Of a stretch of 64,000 nucleotides of DNA, positions 19,901-32,100 are shown one piece after another. The stretch comes from Bryopsis sp. KO-2023. Its lineage: Eukaryota > Chlorophyta > Ulvophyceae > Bryopsidales > Bryopsidaceae. The stretch covers positions 5,084,001 through 5,148,000 of the forward strand of contig BSYQ01000009.1 in the NCBI GenBank assembly GCA_030272585.1. The letters run 5' to 3'. The notes under the pieces are model-generated. The model searched no databases. It was not told where the DNA came from and saw nothing but the letters and a program-made list of their open reading frames with translations. Both the position numbers and the translations under genes were made by a program. Numbering within the stretch: the first letter of the stretch is position 1; each line of letters starts with the position of its first letter.

Positions 19901-20343
19901 CGATGCCTGCAATACATACCGAAGCTTCAACCTCTATCCACTTTCAAAAAAGAAAAAAAAACACACACAGAAAGAAAAAAGAAAAAAAAAGCGAACCTGG
20001 GCTGATCTCATCAGATTCTTAGTGATGAGCTTTGCTGATCCGGTCCTACACAGAAACTCCATGGCAGGGGTGCACTGCATGGAATCCCTGGAAAGATCCT
20101 GTACAGATAATCATGACAGGGAACTCATCAACACAGGCATGCACTCGGAACAATCCCTGTGCTAAAGACAATAACCTATCGAAGATTTCGAACAAAACCG
20201 CCCCCCAATTCTGTACCGGAAACGTGGTCGTGTCTTACCGTCAGAGACGAGGCCCCTTTGAACTCTATCCAGGCCTCAAGGGACTCTTTGTCAAAGGACC
20301 TCGAAAGAGAAAAGAAGTCCACCAAATCCATGGGATTGTCCAT
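16927..20343 (-). CDS. APC2: Anaphase-promoting complex subunit 2 (cullin subunit)
   Basis: Seven coding exons: 20343-20239, 20098-19997, 19906-19799, 19674-19500, 19401-19221, 18828-17405, 17219-16927. All introns are GT-AG, phases agree, and the total is 2388 nt (795 aa; Arabidopsis APC2 is about 865). Signature stretches are APHSIAKILGQYFKGCLEE across the exon 4/5 junction, RYLRGRQDTMKCIVTIVTEN, the cullin-homology block around REVRTVELLKIRFGE, and the C-terminal winged helix around YDKSQDQLSSFL that recruits the RING subunit APC11. APC2-APC11 is the catalytic core of the ubiquitin ligase that drives mitotic exit. The start is MDNPMDLV; an upstream minus-strand segment ending at 20441 has a good donor and may be a 5' UTR exon, with its acceptor after 20387. 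The intron between exons 5 and 6 carries a MITE. Confidence 0.93.
18905..19188. mobile_element. Tourist-like fold-back MITE in an APC2 intron
   Basis: 284 bp, nearly all of it two inverted arms of about 135 bp. Ends are GAGCATCTCCACCGGTG and its complement, flanked by TAA at 18902-18904 and 19189-19191. A 3-bp TAA target and this end sequence suit PIF/Harbinger (Tourist) MITEs. Without it the host intron (18829-19220) would be about 105 bp, like its neighbours. Confidence 0.88.
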
Positions 20344-20556
20344 AGCTGCCAGAACCTGTTTCTCGACTGTGAACCCCCTCACTCGACTAGCAAAAAAGAA
20401 GAAAACCCGCTGCCTTTCCTCCACCAACGCCAACACTTACGGACTTCTCTTTCTGACGGTGTTGTCAAAGTTTTGAGATCTCGACCCCCACAGACGGACC
20501 GTCCAATCATTTCTCCTTCGAACAAGCTACGACACCCCATCGCAAAAAATTCAGTG

Positions 20557-20745
20557 CACTTGCGTGCAAGTGAGGCTTCAAGGATTCAGTCCCAATTCGC
20601 CGCATCCAACTACGCCGCCGTCAGACATGCGCATTTCAACACGTGACTACACTTTTCGAACTTTTCAAGTCACTTTCGCGACGACTGCGGTGAATTGGGA
20701 ATACACCCTTCAAGTGCCACTTGCATTCCACTTGCGCGCAAGTGG
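20557..20745. repeat. Imperfect fold-back repeat upstream of APC2
   Basis: Left arm CACTTGCGTGCAAGTG...CCCAATTCGCCGC pairs with the right arm ending in the perfect palindrome CCACTTGCGCGCAAGTGG. It lies about 120-300 bp upstream of the presumed 5' UTR splice donor, so it is promoter-proximal. No clear target duplication. Confidence 0.6.
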
Positions 20746-22927
20746 AATCGCTTGCACCTCCACATGCAAATTCTGTAGACAATGCCTATGACCGACTCGA
20801 TCGTGGCCTCATTGCATAAACCGTCCGTGTGCCCAACTATTTTGGCACTCCTCATATGTCGGAGTGGCTTTTGCCGCCAGACCGAGCACAGTTACTGAAC
20901 TTGGAAAAGTTCCAAGGTCTACACTGAGCTGTTGAAGACCAGCATGTATTGGAATCAAAACTCAATGACATGTGGGATGTGGTGGTTGATGGCCTTGTGT
21001 TGCTGCCTTGTGGTGTGTGTAGGATTTTGATGGTTTGGACATCCCAACAAGTTGTTTTCTACACCGTCAGGAGGGGGCACCTGTTCATTCGATGCGCCAG
21101 GACAAGAAAGAGAAGAACTGTTGCCATGCAAGCTGTCTCTGAGATACTCTGAGATATTTGAAAAATGCATAGGAAAATAAGTTTGCAAAGGGCAGGATGT
21201 GTGCTGGGCTAGACTTTGTGAAAAGCTTCGTTCTGTTGGAAGATATAGGTAATTTTAACCACACTCATCTCCCCCCTCCCAAAAATGAAATCCAAAAATA
21301 ATAAGAGAGAAAATAAAACTAACTAGTGCTCAAATAGTGGCAACAAGTATCAATTCTTTGTTGTGCCTGTATCCCAGACGCCTCGACCCTTGAAGGGAAG
21401 CTCTCGTATTGTGGTCCGGCACCAATGTCTGCACTTTACAAGCAACAGCAGGCAGCGTCAGAGAATGGATTGTGGTAGACTTGAAACGAGCCAATATCAA
21501 TGACCAGAATATTTATTATTCTTTTTTTCTCTGTCACACATTTTTTTCTTGGAAATATAAAAAGAAAACAAAAATTTCACGGTTTTTGGAGGGTTTAATT
21601 TAATTTTTTAATTCTACTTCTAACATAAACCCCAATGTCTCGGAGATCCCACTCTTTTTTCTTCAAGTCTAATCAGTCAAGTCTAATCAGTCCAGTCTAA
21701 TCTCGTCTCACTGTGTAAATTTCCGTAACTGGGGTTGCTATTATGAGTCATCCTCTCCGTAGTTGATTGTTGATGTGACCTGCCGAAAATACTTCAAAAA
21801 AAAGAAAAAAAAGCAAACGAAACGAAACGAGAGAGCTTTTCGCAGGGTTTTGATTTTGGCATCGAAACTGCTTTCTGAACTTGGAAAACGACTGTAGTAG
21901 AGCATGTTTGTATCGCTGTTTTATGTTATTTTTTCTGGCATATTTCAGAATTTTAATTTCACTCACATAGATGCCACTTCTGGTAAACACGCTGTAGAAG
22001 TAAGAATGACAGTTGCAGTAGTGTTTGGGGACAGTTGCAGTAGTGTTTGGGGAAAACGGTGTAGGATGAAGATTTCCCCAAAACCTAATTGCAGCATATC
22101 GACATAGGACAAAGTTATATCCACTGATCAGATTAATCATAGATTTGACCAAAAGCAGGCTCCCCCCCCAAAAAAAGCAAAAAAATATGAATGAATACAT
22201 AACCCCCCCCCCCCCCCCCACTAACATGGAAGCCAAAACTGCTGAACAGATAATTGAATGCGAATATATATATGAGAAAAAACCCGCCAGGGGAGCTTTC
22301 CCCCCCCCCAAAAAAAAACCCCAAAACATCGAGCAATCGAAGAAAGCTGGAAAGAAGGGGGCGTTACGCAACTTGAAAAATCTTCCTCCCGGATTTCTCG
22401 CCGATATAGCATTGAATGTGTGTTTCCTTTACGAGCTCCAGGCTCCGTTCAAAACCACCGTCCAAAACAGCGTGCAAACTATGTGGCCGGAGAAAAACAA
22501 CACAGTGAGGGAAAAAGAAAACAGACAAAGGCATCCAGGAGTTTTTGGGGGATTCATATGTGAACAAGTTGGAATAACAAGAAGAGAAAAAATTTAGAGG
22601 AAAAAAAAGCCATCCACAGATGACAAAAGAAATAGTTCGAAAAAAAAATAAAAAAAAGCGAAAGAGCAAAATCAGTCATTTTTTCTTTTTTTTAAAATTA
22701 GTTTGGAGAATTGTTGGGGGAGTATAGTCTTAGCTGATTACCACTGTCATTGGTCATTCGTAACTGCAGTGAAAAAACAGAACAAAAACAACAAAAGGGT
22801 GAAAAACTGAAAGTAAAGATTCGGTAAAAAAAAATCGCCATCCACAAAACTTTGGGACGCATCATGCACCATAGTGGAAAAAAATAAAAAAAAATAAAAA
22901 AATAATATGATATAAATAAATAAAAAT
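20746..22927. other. Intergenic DNA, no gene recognised
   Basis: Short open frames without recognisable domains, with homopolymers (17 C at about 22203-22219, several poly-A runs) and a short CTAATCAGTC(A/C)AGT repeat near 21670-21700. It ends at the left border of the 194-bp-LTR element. Confidence 0.5.
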
Positions 22928-23121
22928 TGTTGAATACACTCGTTCGCAACAGCGATACCGAGTGGTGAAACGGCCGCCAAAGAACGCTTTACAAAATGTA
23001 AGCAAAATAAACGACCATACACCCAACCACCTTCTTCCTTAAATCTCTTCCTTTTCCTCCGAGTCTTCCCAACTAAACCCCATGACCGACTCAGTTCTGA
23101 TCCCGTTTACTGTATTCCACA
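22928..23121 (-). repeat. 3' LTR of retrotransposon 2
   Basis: 194 bp, TG...CA. It lies just beyond the pol stop, with a purine-rich minus-strand stretch (GAGGCGCAGGAAAGCG) before it as polypurine tract. Confidence 0.93.
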
Positions 23122-23155
23122 CGCTTTCCTGCGCCTCCGAAAGAAGTCGTTGCAC

Positions 23156-26100
23156 TCAGTCAAAAAAATGCGCAAGCTGATTACTGTGTGCCACCAAATA
23201 AGGCTTGCGACCACGCTTTACCTCATGAGTCAGCGGGAGGAGCTTATATCGGCGTCCAGACAACAACTGTGAGATCACATAGGGCCCTTTCCAAAGAGGG
23301 AGAAATTTATTTTGAGGTGTAGCATCCCTGGTTCCATCCAATAATAACACCCGTTCCCCTAAATAGTGATGATGCAGTTTCAGGCGTTTACCCTTGTTGT
23401 ATGTCTGTCGCGCCTCCTGACCCCGTTGTTTCGCCTCACACCACTGCTGCTGCGTTCCTTCCCAAAGCGCGTCAGGTACAAACCGAGTGACGCGATGGCG
23501 TGCCCCATTGACGGCTTTCACTGCCTCGGGTATCAACGACGTCCAGGAACAGTGACGATCGAACATCATGCGACGAAGACGAATGAGCAAGGATTGCTGA
23601 AATCGCTCGATTAGTCCATTGGCACGATGGTGGTGAGGAGGAATGCGCAACATGGTGATGCGCGAATCCTGGAGCCACTTGCGCATTCGAGCAGAGTGGA
23701 AATAGGAAGCACCATCACAGACGATGGTATCTGGGCGACCCCGACGCTTGTTCCACATTTCCAGGACATCCAAAATCGAGGAGGTATCGGCCGCCAAAAC
23801 ACCGTGCGCGAAGCCCACACGCGAAACATGGTCGACGATGCAAACCAGGTACTTTTCACCCCTGTGACCCGGCTCTAGAGGCCCAACCACATCGATACTG
23901 ATGGCGTGGCCGGGCTTTGTAGCACGAGGGCAAATGTCGCCCAACGGCTCTTTTTCTTTCGGTTGTGCGAAAAACTGGCATGTTGCACAACGCTTGACGA
24001 CTTCGCAAACATCACTGTAAGTCACCTGTAGATGGCGTTGACGAACTTGATCCCATAACTTCTGTGCCCCCCAGTGCTCCGAGGCGTGGAGACGACGCAC
24101 CACCGCCAGATGCGCTGCAAAGTTCTGCTCCTGCTCGCCTTCCACTCGGATCCCCTCCGCCACTGCAGAATTCGTTTCAGAGTGAAACGCAACAGTGTGA
24201 GAATCAGGTGATGATGACATCAGTGGACTTGGTAATCCTCGCTCTGCGTTTGGCAAAAGCGAAACCTCCTGTGGTGGTACGACATTCTCGGTAATTGTTG
24301 TGGTCGCCTGGGGTGCTGTGTCCAAAGGAATAACCGTGGGAGCCAGAGGTGGGGAGCAGCTAGCTGGAGGCAAGGGTGGCTCGGAATCCGGGGCGACGCA
24401 GCGCGCTTTGGGTCGGCGGTACCAACGAGACAACGCGTCGGCCCAATGGTTGTCTTCGCCTGGGATGAAGCGAATCGTTAACCGTCCAGGGATCGGGAAG
24501 TTGGCAGCCAGCCAGGTAGCAAGACGGGCGACCCGCACATCTTCGGTAAGTGTCTTGTACGAGGCCCCCAACAGCTTGTGCAGAGAGGACTCCGAATCAG
24601 TCAGCAGGGTAAGCGTGCTCCCTTTCACCAAGCTGGAAATGTTTTTCAAGGCCCAGACAATTGCCCCCAATTCTCCCAAAAATGAACTGTCAGGGCTGTT
24701 GGCCATTTGTCGACTGTTGATGGCCACCACCCTCCCTGCTGAGGGGTGACCATCATATAAGATGTACCCTGCACCTTGGCCACTCCAATCAGTATGCAAA
24801 AAGTATTCACTGGATGGCCTGGGTGACTGAATGTGTCTTGTGTGTTGTAGGATCTGACCCCAAGCTGCCTTGACCACCCTCTGCAGCTCAGCCTGGGCAG
24901 CCCCCTTCGAAAGGGCCATCAAGGGCCTGAGGATCTCCGTCAAGCCAGGAGTGACCGGGCGGCAGATGTTCATGATGCCCATGAACTTGCGGACATCCCT
25001 CACCGATTCCATAGAAGGTAAATTGGCCAACTGAGCGTTGATGTACGCATCCAAAGAAATGCCTTGGCCAGAAATTGAAAAACCAAGGAAAATCAGCTCC
25101 GCTTTTGAAATTTGTGCTTTGGTTTTGCTCACTGTCAGCCCATTAGCCGATAACACCTCCAAAACTGCCTTTAGGTTGCGATCATGGTCTGCAGCCCCCT
25201 GCCCACCGATAAGAATATCATCAACGAAGTTGCGCCCTTCTGTGGGCTGCAGGATTTTGGCCAAACGGTCATGCAGGAGGCCAGGAGAGCACACCCAGCC
25301 CTGAGGGAGACGCTGATACACAAAGGTACCATGAGGAGTTTCAAATCCAAACAACCTTTCCAAAGCCGAACAGATTGGCATCTGAAAGAAGGATTGGTTG
25401 AGGTCAAGAATAGTAAATCGGTCCCAGTGGCTAGGCAGCCCCCGAATAGTTTCCATCACGTTTATATTGTCACTGCCCCAGGATTCACTGTAGGAATTAA
25501 CCCAGCGAAAGTCCACGGTTTTGCGGACAGCCCCAGATTTCTTGCGAATAAACAAGCAGGGGCTAATAACTGCCCGCTCTTGGGGGCGTAAGGGGCGAAT
25601 GACCCCATCTTTTTCTAGTGTACCCAACAGCTCCTGTATCTCTGTGCTGTCCACCTGTGTAGGAAGAAAACGGCTGCCATCAGAGATAGGACTTGGGCCG
25701 ATTTTTTGGTCCGGCTCCGGTCCGGTCCGGTTACGGTCGGGTTACGGTCACCGTACTACGGCCGTAATTCCGTACCGTAACCGGAGTAATATGCTGTTTT
25801 TACGGTACGGAACAGGTACGGTATAGCTACGGCAGGCCCTAAATCATCGTGAAGTAGCGTGGTTCAGTGCTAAAGCGTTAGGCTGCAGTCTGTAGGGTCG
25901 CAGGTTCGAATCCCCTTGGGTTCCTTTGGAATCGCGGGACCCCGCGGGGGTCACTTTCTACGGTTTACGGTTGGTACGGCCGTTACGGTCATTACGGTCC
26001 GGTACGGAGCGGTACGGAGCGGTACGGAGCTACGGTTACGGCCGTAAAAGTACGATTTTCCGACGAAAATTGTACTCCGGTTACGGTCCGGTTACGGCGT

Positions 26101-29100
26101 TACGGTACGGTTACGGTGACCGTAACCGTAAAGTCCTATCTCTGGCTGCCATTGTGCTGGAGGGGAATATGCTCATAGGGAATACGCCAAGAAATCTCCC
26201 GATGACACACTTGCAGGGCCTGAGTTGGGGAGGTGTGCGACTGGGACAGACTGGAGGTGAAGACATCAGGATAGGCTGCAAACCAAGAGGAATCCTGGGA
26301 GGCCCCCACTGTGGCGTTGGGGACAGAAGAGGTAGAGGAGGAGGATGCCGACTGAGGAGAGCAGTGACTACTCGACTGAAAGGTGGCAAGTGCTTGAATA
26401 CCAGAACATGAGGCAGTGGGTGGAAACGGCTGGATTTCCCAATCAGCCAGCTCGTCACCCGAAGCCTGCAGCTTGAGTTGGTGTATCATGTAAGTCGAAA
26501 ATTGCTGTGTGTTACACTGATCCAAGGAAACCCCCGAATCCCCAAACTGATGGCTGACACCTTGTGCCCTTGACATTCTGCCAGGAGTCCCAAACTGACT
26601 GCTGCCCCCTGTGTCCAAACAACCTCCACCCAAATCCCCTACAAACGTCTGGGTGCCCATGCCTCCACCGGCTGAAACAGTGTCTGGCTCACTGCCCAAA
26701 CCAACAGGTTCCTGACCTGCTTCTGACTCACAGCCCAGCCCACAGAATATCTGAGTGCCCATGTCTCCACTTGCTGAAACCACTTCTGCCTCACATCCCA
26801 AATTGTTAGACTTGGGGGTGCAAGTCTAAGAAGAGCTAAAAACTAAAAACTTATGAGTCCATGACCTTGAAGCCCATTAATACCATGACCCCCAAGGATC
26901 CTAGCGTCCCCGCATGGTACCTAGGACAACCATCCTAGGTGGGCACCCGACATAGGTCTAGTCATCATGACTAGACCTGACTCACATGTCCACGTCAGCA
27001 TGACTACGCATGACTGTACATGACTGTACATGACTGGACCTGACTGGATGTAGCTCTTAACATCCCTAACATTCCTCCCCCCCTAATCAGTCTCCTCCTG
27101 GAGACTCCTTTCCTCACTTCTATATAGCCCATAGAATGATACAGAGCCCCACAACGAACCCCAACTCTTATCATTCAACTATATAAAGTGTTTCGATAAC
27201 TTGGAGATGTTATCATAAGTGTATTCGTCAGAATAAGCCCCTACTCTGATATAGGTCATCCGAGTCCTTCTCATACACGGAGTGCTTCTCGGATCTACCA
27301 AGACCATACACTTCTCTACACTGGTGGCGAACCAATGTACATCAACTGAAGTCTCGCAACTTCATCTACTTCCATTTATATTCTCATTTTGAATGGATCC
27401 CAACTCGAGTTCAAAATAGAATATAGCGAGAAATTCAACTTAGTTCACTAGTTCATTGAAAATGAGATATGTTCATAAACATGTCCTCACTTAGCAAGAA
27501 CTTGATCTCGTTCACAAGATCTGGAACTCTTTTCATATCGACACTCGATTATGAAGAAACATTACCCCACACAAGTCACGAACGAAGTCGCCTACTTCGA
27601 CGTACCGGAATAGGGGGAATCAACGTTGATTTCTTTCTCTTCTGGTACTGCTCTACCAGCTCCCGAGCGTTCTCCAAATTCGCTTCAGGCTCCCAAGAGT
27701 TGTGCTCATGTGAGTATCCCGTCCACTTTACCAAGTACTGCGGAACTACTCGTCGACCGACCTTTACTTCACGGTAGTCGAGGAGGTCTTCTACCTCATA
27801 CTCTAGTTCTTCCTGTATATCCACAGGTGGCGGAGGAGGTTGTGTCTTTCCATGCGACCAATACCTCTTAAGTAAAGAAGCATGAAAGACTGGATGAATA
27901 GGAAGCGAATCAGGCAATTCCAACCGGAATGCTACCTGTTCTGCCATCGGTTTTCGTTTTTGGACACCTTCCAAAACACGAAAAGGACCCAACCAACGTG
28001 GCAATAACTTCCTTGATCCAGGGTGTTTCAATTTGATATGTCGTGCATCCAGCAAGACCATATCGCCTACTTGAACATCAACTGGACACCTACGCACATC
28101 GGCATAAGTCTTCATCCTTTGCTGAGCACTTTCCAAACACCGCTTTGCTTTGACAATCGCCTCACGAATGTCTTCAGTCATCTTCTTCACCGCCGGTACT
28201 CCAATTTGTGTCCTTTGTCTACTTAGACCTCCAGGACCCATGACATTAGATGTCTTGGATGGAAGTTGTACCGTTAATGGTGTCCACGGATCTCTACCGT
28301 AGTTCAAGAAGAACGGTGTTTCACCAGTAGCCATCGACTTAGAGTTGTTCAAGGCAAACTCTACCACTGGCAATAATAAGTCACTCCAATCTCTTTGACG
28401 AGGTCCTACGAAATGCCGTAAGGTATCTTCGAGGATCCTATTTATTGCTTCAGTCTGTCCATCACTCTGTGGATGAAAAGCTGTCGACAATGCTTGAGTG
28501 ACCCCTAAGGTCTTACAAAGCTCTCTAAAGAACTTTGAAGTCCACCTAGGATCTCTATCGCTTACGAGGTGCTTAGGAAGGCCGTGCAAACGGAAGACCT
28601 CAGTAACGAAGAGTTTCGCCGTTTGTACCGCATCACACGTAGTGTGCGTTGGTACGCATCGCACCATCTTTGTGAGTCGATCCACAAAAACTAAGATGGC
28701 ATCAAATGCTTCCGCTCCTGATTTAGGCAAATCAGTAATCAAATCCATTGAAACTGATTCCCATCGACCATCAGGTATACGTAAAGGTTGCAAAGGACCA
28801 GGCACCTTGCCGCGTCGGTGTTTGTTCCTTTGACATGCATCGCATCCTTTTACGAAGTTTGCGATATCTCCCTCTACGCCAGGCCACCAAAAGTATTTCA
28901 AGACTGTTCTTTGGGTCTTGCGGATCCCAAAATGTCCTGCATATACACTTGCATGGCTATCATGTAGGATATCTTCTCTAAGATTATCCCAATTTGGTAC
29001 TACTACTCGTGCACCATTCCACCACAGGCCTGAGTGCTTTTGACAACCTGAAGCGGCGACATCTTCGGTTTCAAACCACTCATCCCTAGTGATCCCCTCA

Positions 29101-32100
29101 GTCAATCTCTCCTTTAGCATCGACGTACCGGGCCGGGGCGAGGACGGATCCCCATTCCAAGTTGGTCGTTTCTGGCCACCTCCCAGCTCCGAGAGTATTC
29201 CGATCTGCTGAGAATACGACGGATATCGTGACAAGGGGTCTGCCACGTTCGTCCGTCCCGGCCTGTATTCCCACTCGAACCGGAACCCCTGGAGGACTTC
29301 GAGCCAACGTGCCGACCTTCGAGAGAGAGTTTCCTGGGAATGGAAATATGTGTTAGGCTGGTGATCACACACCACCTTAAACACACGCACATCCAGGTAG
29401 CATCGCCACAACTTAAGAGCATGCACTACGGCGAACATTTCCTTGTCACCTATGCTCCAGTTAAGTTGGGCTCCTGATAACTTTCGACTTTCAAAAGCTA
29501 TCGGATGTCCCTCTTGCAACAAGATTGCACCGATCGCGTAATCCGAAGCATCCGCGACAACTTCAAAATCTTTTTCGAAGTTAGGCATTGCCAAACAAGG
29601 TGCATGTGTTAAATTCTCTTTAACACCATCAAATCCTCTTTGACAATCCTCGGTCCAACTCCACTCTTTACCCTTCCTAAGTAAATTTGTGAGTGGGGCT
29701 ACAAGCTTGCTGTAACCTTGCACAAATCTCCGGAAATAGTTAGAGAGCCCTAAAAATGAACGCAATTCCGCAACGTTCTTTGGGACTGGCCACTCTACTA
29801 CTTTCTCTGTTTTCCTTTTATCAGCGGAAATACCATCTTGATTTATAACAAATCCAAGATAGTGAAGCTCTTTCTTAAAGAAATCACATTTTGATCTCTT
29901 CAAGAGCATTTTGTGCTCACGCAAGCGTTTCATCACCGCTCGCAAATGTTGCACATGTTCCTCCGGAGTTTTGCTGAATACAAGTATGTCATCGAGGTAT
30001 ATTAGGACCGACTTCCCAATCATACCCGAGAATACCCGATTCATCCAAGTCTGGAATATTGCAGGTGCATTCGTCAAGCCCATTGGAAGCACTTTATATT
30101 CATACAGACCGAATGGGGTTTTGAAAGCAGTCTTCGGTTGGTCTGACTCCTTCACTCGAAGTTGCCAATACCCTGCTTTCAAATCTAAGGCCGAAAAGTA
30201 TTTCGAAGCTTGAAGTTGATCAAGGAGATCATCTATCCTTGGTAGTGGATATTGATTCCTGATCGTCAACTTATTTAAGCCTCTATAGTCGATGCACATC
30301 CGTCGAGTACCATCCGGTTTGGGAACAAACAAGATTGGTGCACCCCACGGACTACAACTAGGCTTAATCAAACCCTTCTGCAGCATATCAGAGACTTGCT
30401 CCTCAATCTCTTTTCTTTCACCTGGTGTGTAACGAAACATTGGTCTATGTACCGGTTTCGCTCCAGGGACAAGATCAATTGCTGCATCCTCTTCTCGAGA
30501 TGGAGGGCATTCCGCCAACTCATCTGAGAATCTGTCTTTATATTCATCTAACAGACTTTCCAGCTCTGTTTGATATGAAGACACTGGAGGATTTTTGGGC
30601 AATTCGGGTACCCCAGATTCCTCCCCCTCTAAAGGGTTCGGGACCTCCCGAACTATAACCAGAAAAGGACAAATCTCCTTATTACGGAGTTGTCTTCGAG
30701 CTTGGGCTATGCTCAACAAGGGATTGATCCGTGCATTAGGCGGACTAGGGGCACGCACAACCAAATTAGGTCGTATCGTGAGTCGGTTTCCCCGTGTAGT
30801 TAGAACCGAAGCACTACCCGTAGAAAAATTCATCAGTACTCGGTGATTGCATAACCACACATCCCCGAGGTACAAATCAAAATGCTTTGCAGTGATAACT
30901 TGACACTCGATTTTCATCCGCAAGCCTTGCAAACGCAAGTTAATCGAGGTTATCCCTACGATATCCAATGGAGTTCCATCGGCCATTTCGATTTTGGTAC
31001 CTTGCTTACATCTATAACTAAGCCCTGTGCTTTCGCAGAAATGCTTAGAGATATAAGCGTAGCCAGCGGCGCCAGAATCTAACAAAATCTGACCAGGGGA
31101 ACCAGAAATCAAACCTTTGAACGACATTGACATTCTGAGATTACAATCCTCTCCTGGAATCGAGTTACCGGGTAACTCCGCTGTAGGTGGATCGTAATAT
31201 ATATCAACGGGCCAAAGAAGACCTGGTGCTTTACCGCTGCTAAGAGCAAACAATTTTGCTCCTTTTCGATATTGTGCAATCAATCGCATTTGATTGATTT
31301 CTTTTTGTCTAACTGCCATATTATGAGGGATTAATAGGCAGCAACTCGTAGAAGAAGGTGACTCTTTCTTGCAAGCAAAATAATGCTTTAAGAATTCATT
31401 CAAATTCTTTCGTCCAGGATCCATCCAAACATGGTGTCCCGCTACTGACGATGCAAGAAACTCTTGTCCAGTGCAAAACTTTTCACAAATCGCAAATCTT
31501 TCATCATTAGTAGATGAGTCAAAAGTGAACTCTCTACTTGCATTCTGCAAACGATGAAGTTCCGATTTTAAAAGTTGCATTCCAGAGATGCAATCGTTCT
31601 CCGGCACCTTCTCTTCTTTACTAGGCATAGGATCTTGGGCGTCCCCAATGGGATCGACGTCCAAATCAACCTCACCACAACGGATAGAGTCATCATTTCT
31701 GTCAACAGACATAACCTGGTCAGGGTCATTCTCCACAGAAATATCCGATTTGTTCTCGGGCTCCGTAATATCTGTATCCATCGGATCAAATATTACATCT
31801 TTCGGATCTGAGTTTTTCGATACCTCCTTTCGAGATAACCCAGATGCAAGAACTTCTATACTAGGAAGTTCTTTCCCGAAACAAGCGAGACTCTTCCGTA
31901 CCTTTCCAGTATCACACACATGACCTGGAGAATAAGATGCTCCACATCTGAAACAAAGGTTCGCGGCCTTGCGCCGTTCCCACTCTTTCTGGCTAAGACC
32001 CGCAGGAAAAGATGTTTTACCAACTTTACTCTTACGAGTCTGTTGAGAACTACCACCAAATCTCGGTGAAAAACTCGGCATCATTCGGTTTTTCTTCCGA

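Noticed and set aside
22203..22219. C homopolymer and adjacent C/A runs as a structural signal
   Set aside because: Similar runs occur across the intergenic DNA; they look like simple sequence or sequencing-prone tracts.
27469..27777. Plus-strand frames opposite the chromovirus 2 polyproteins (also at 34676-34984 and others)
   Set aside because: They duplicate exactly in both copies only because the antisense polyprotein is conserved; no domain on this strand.
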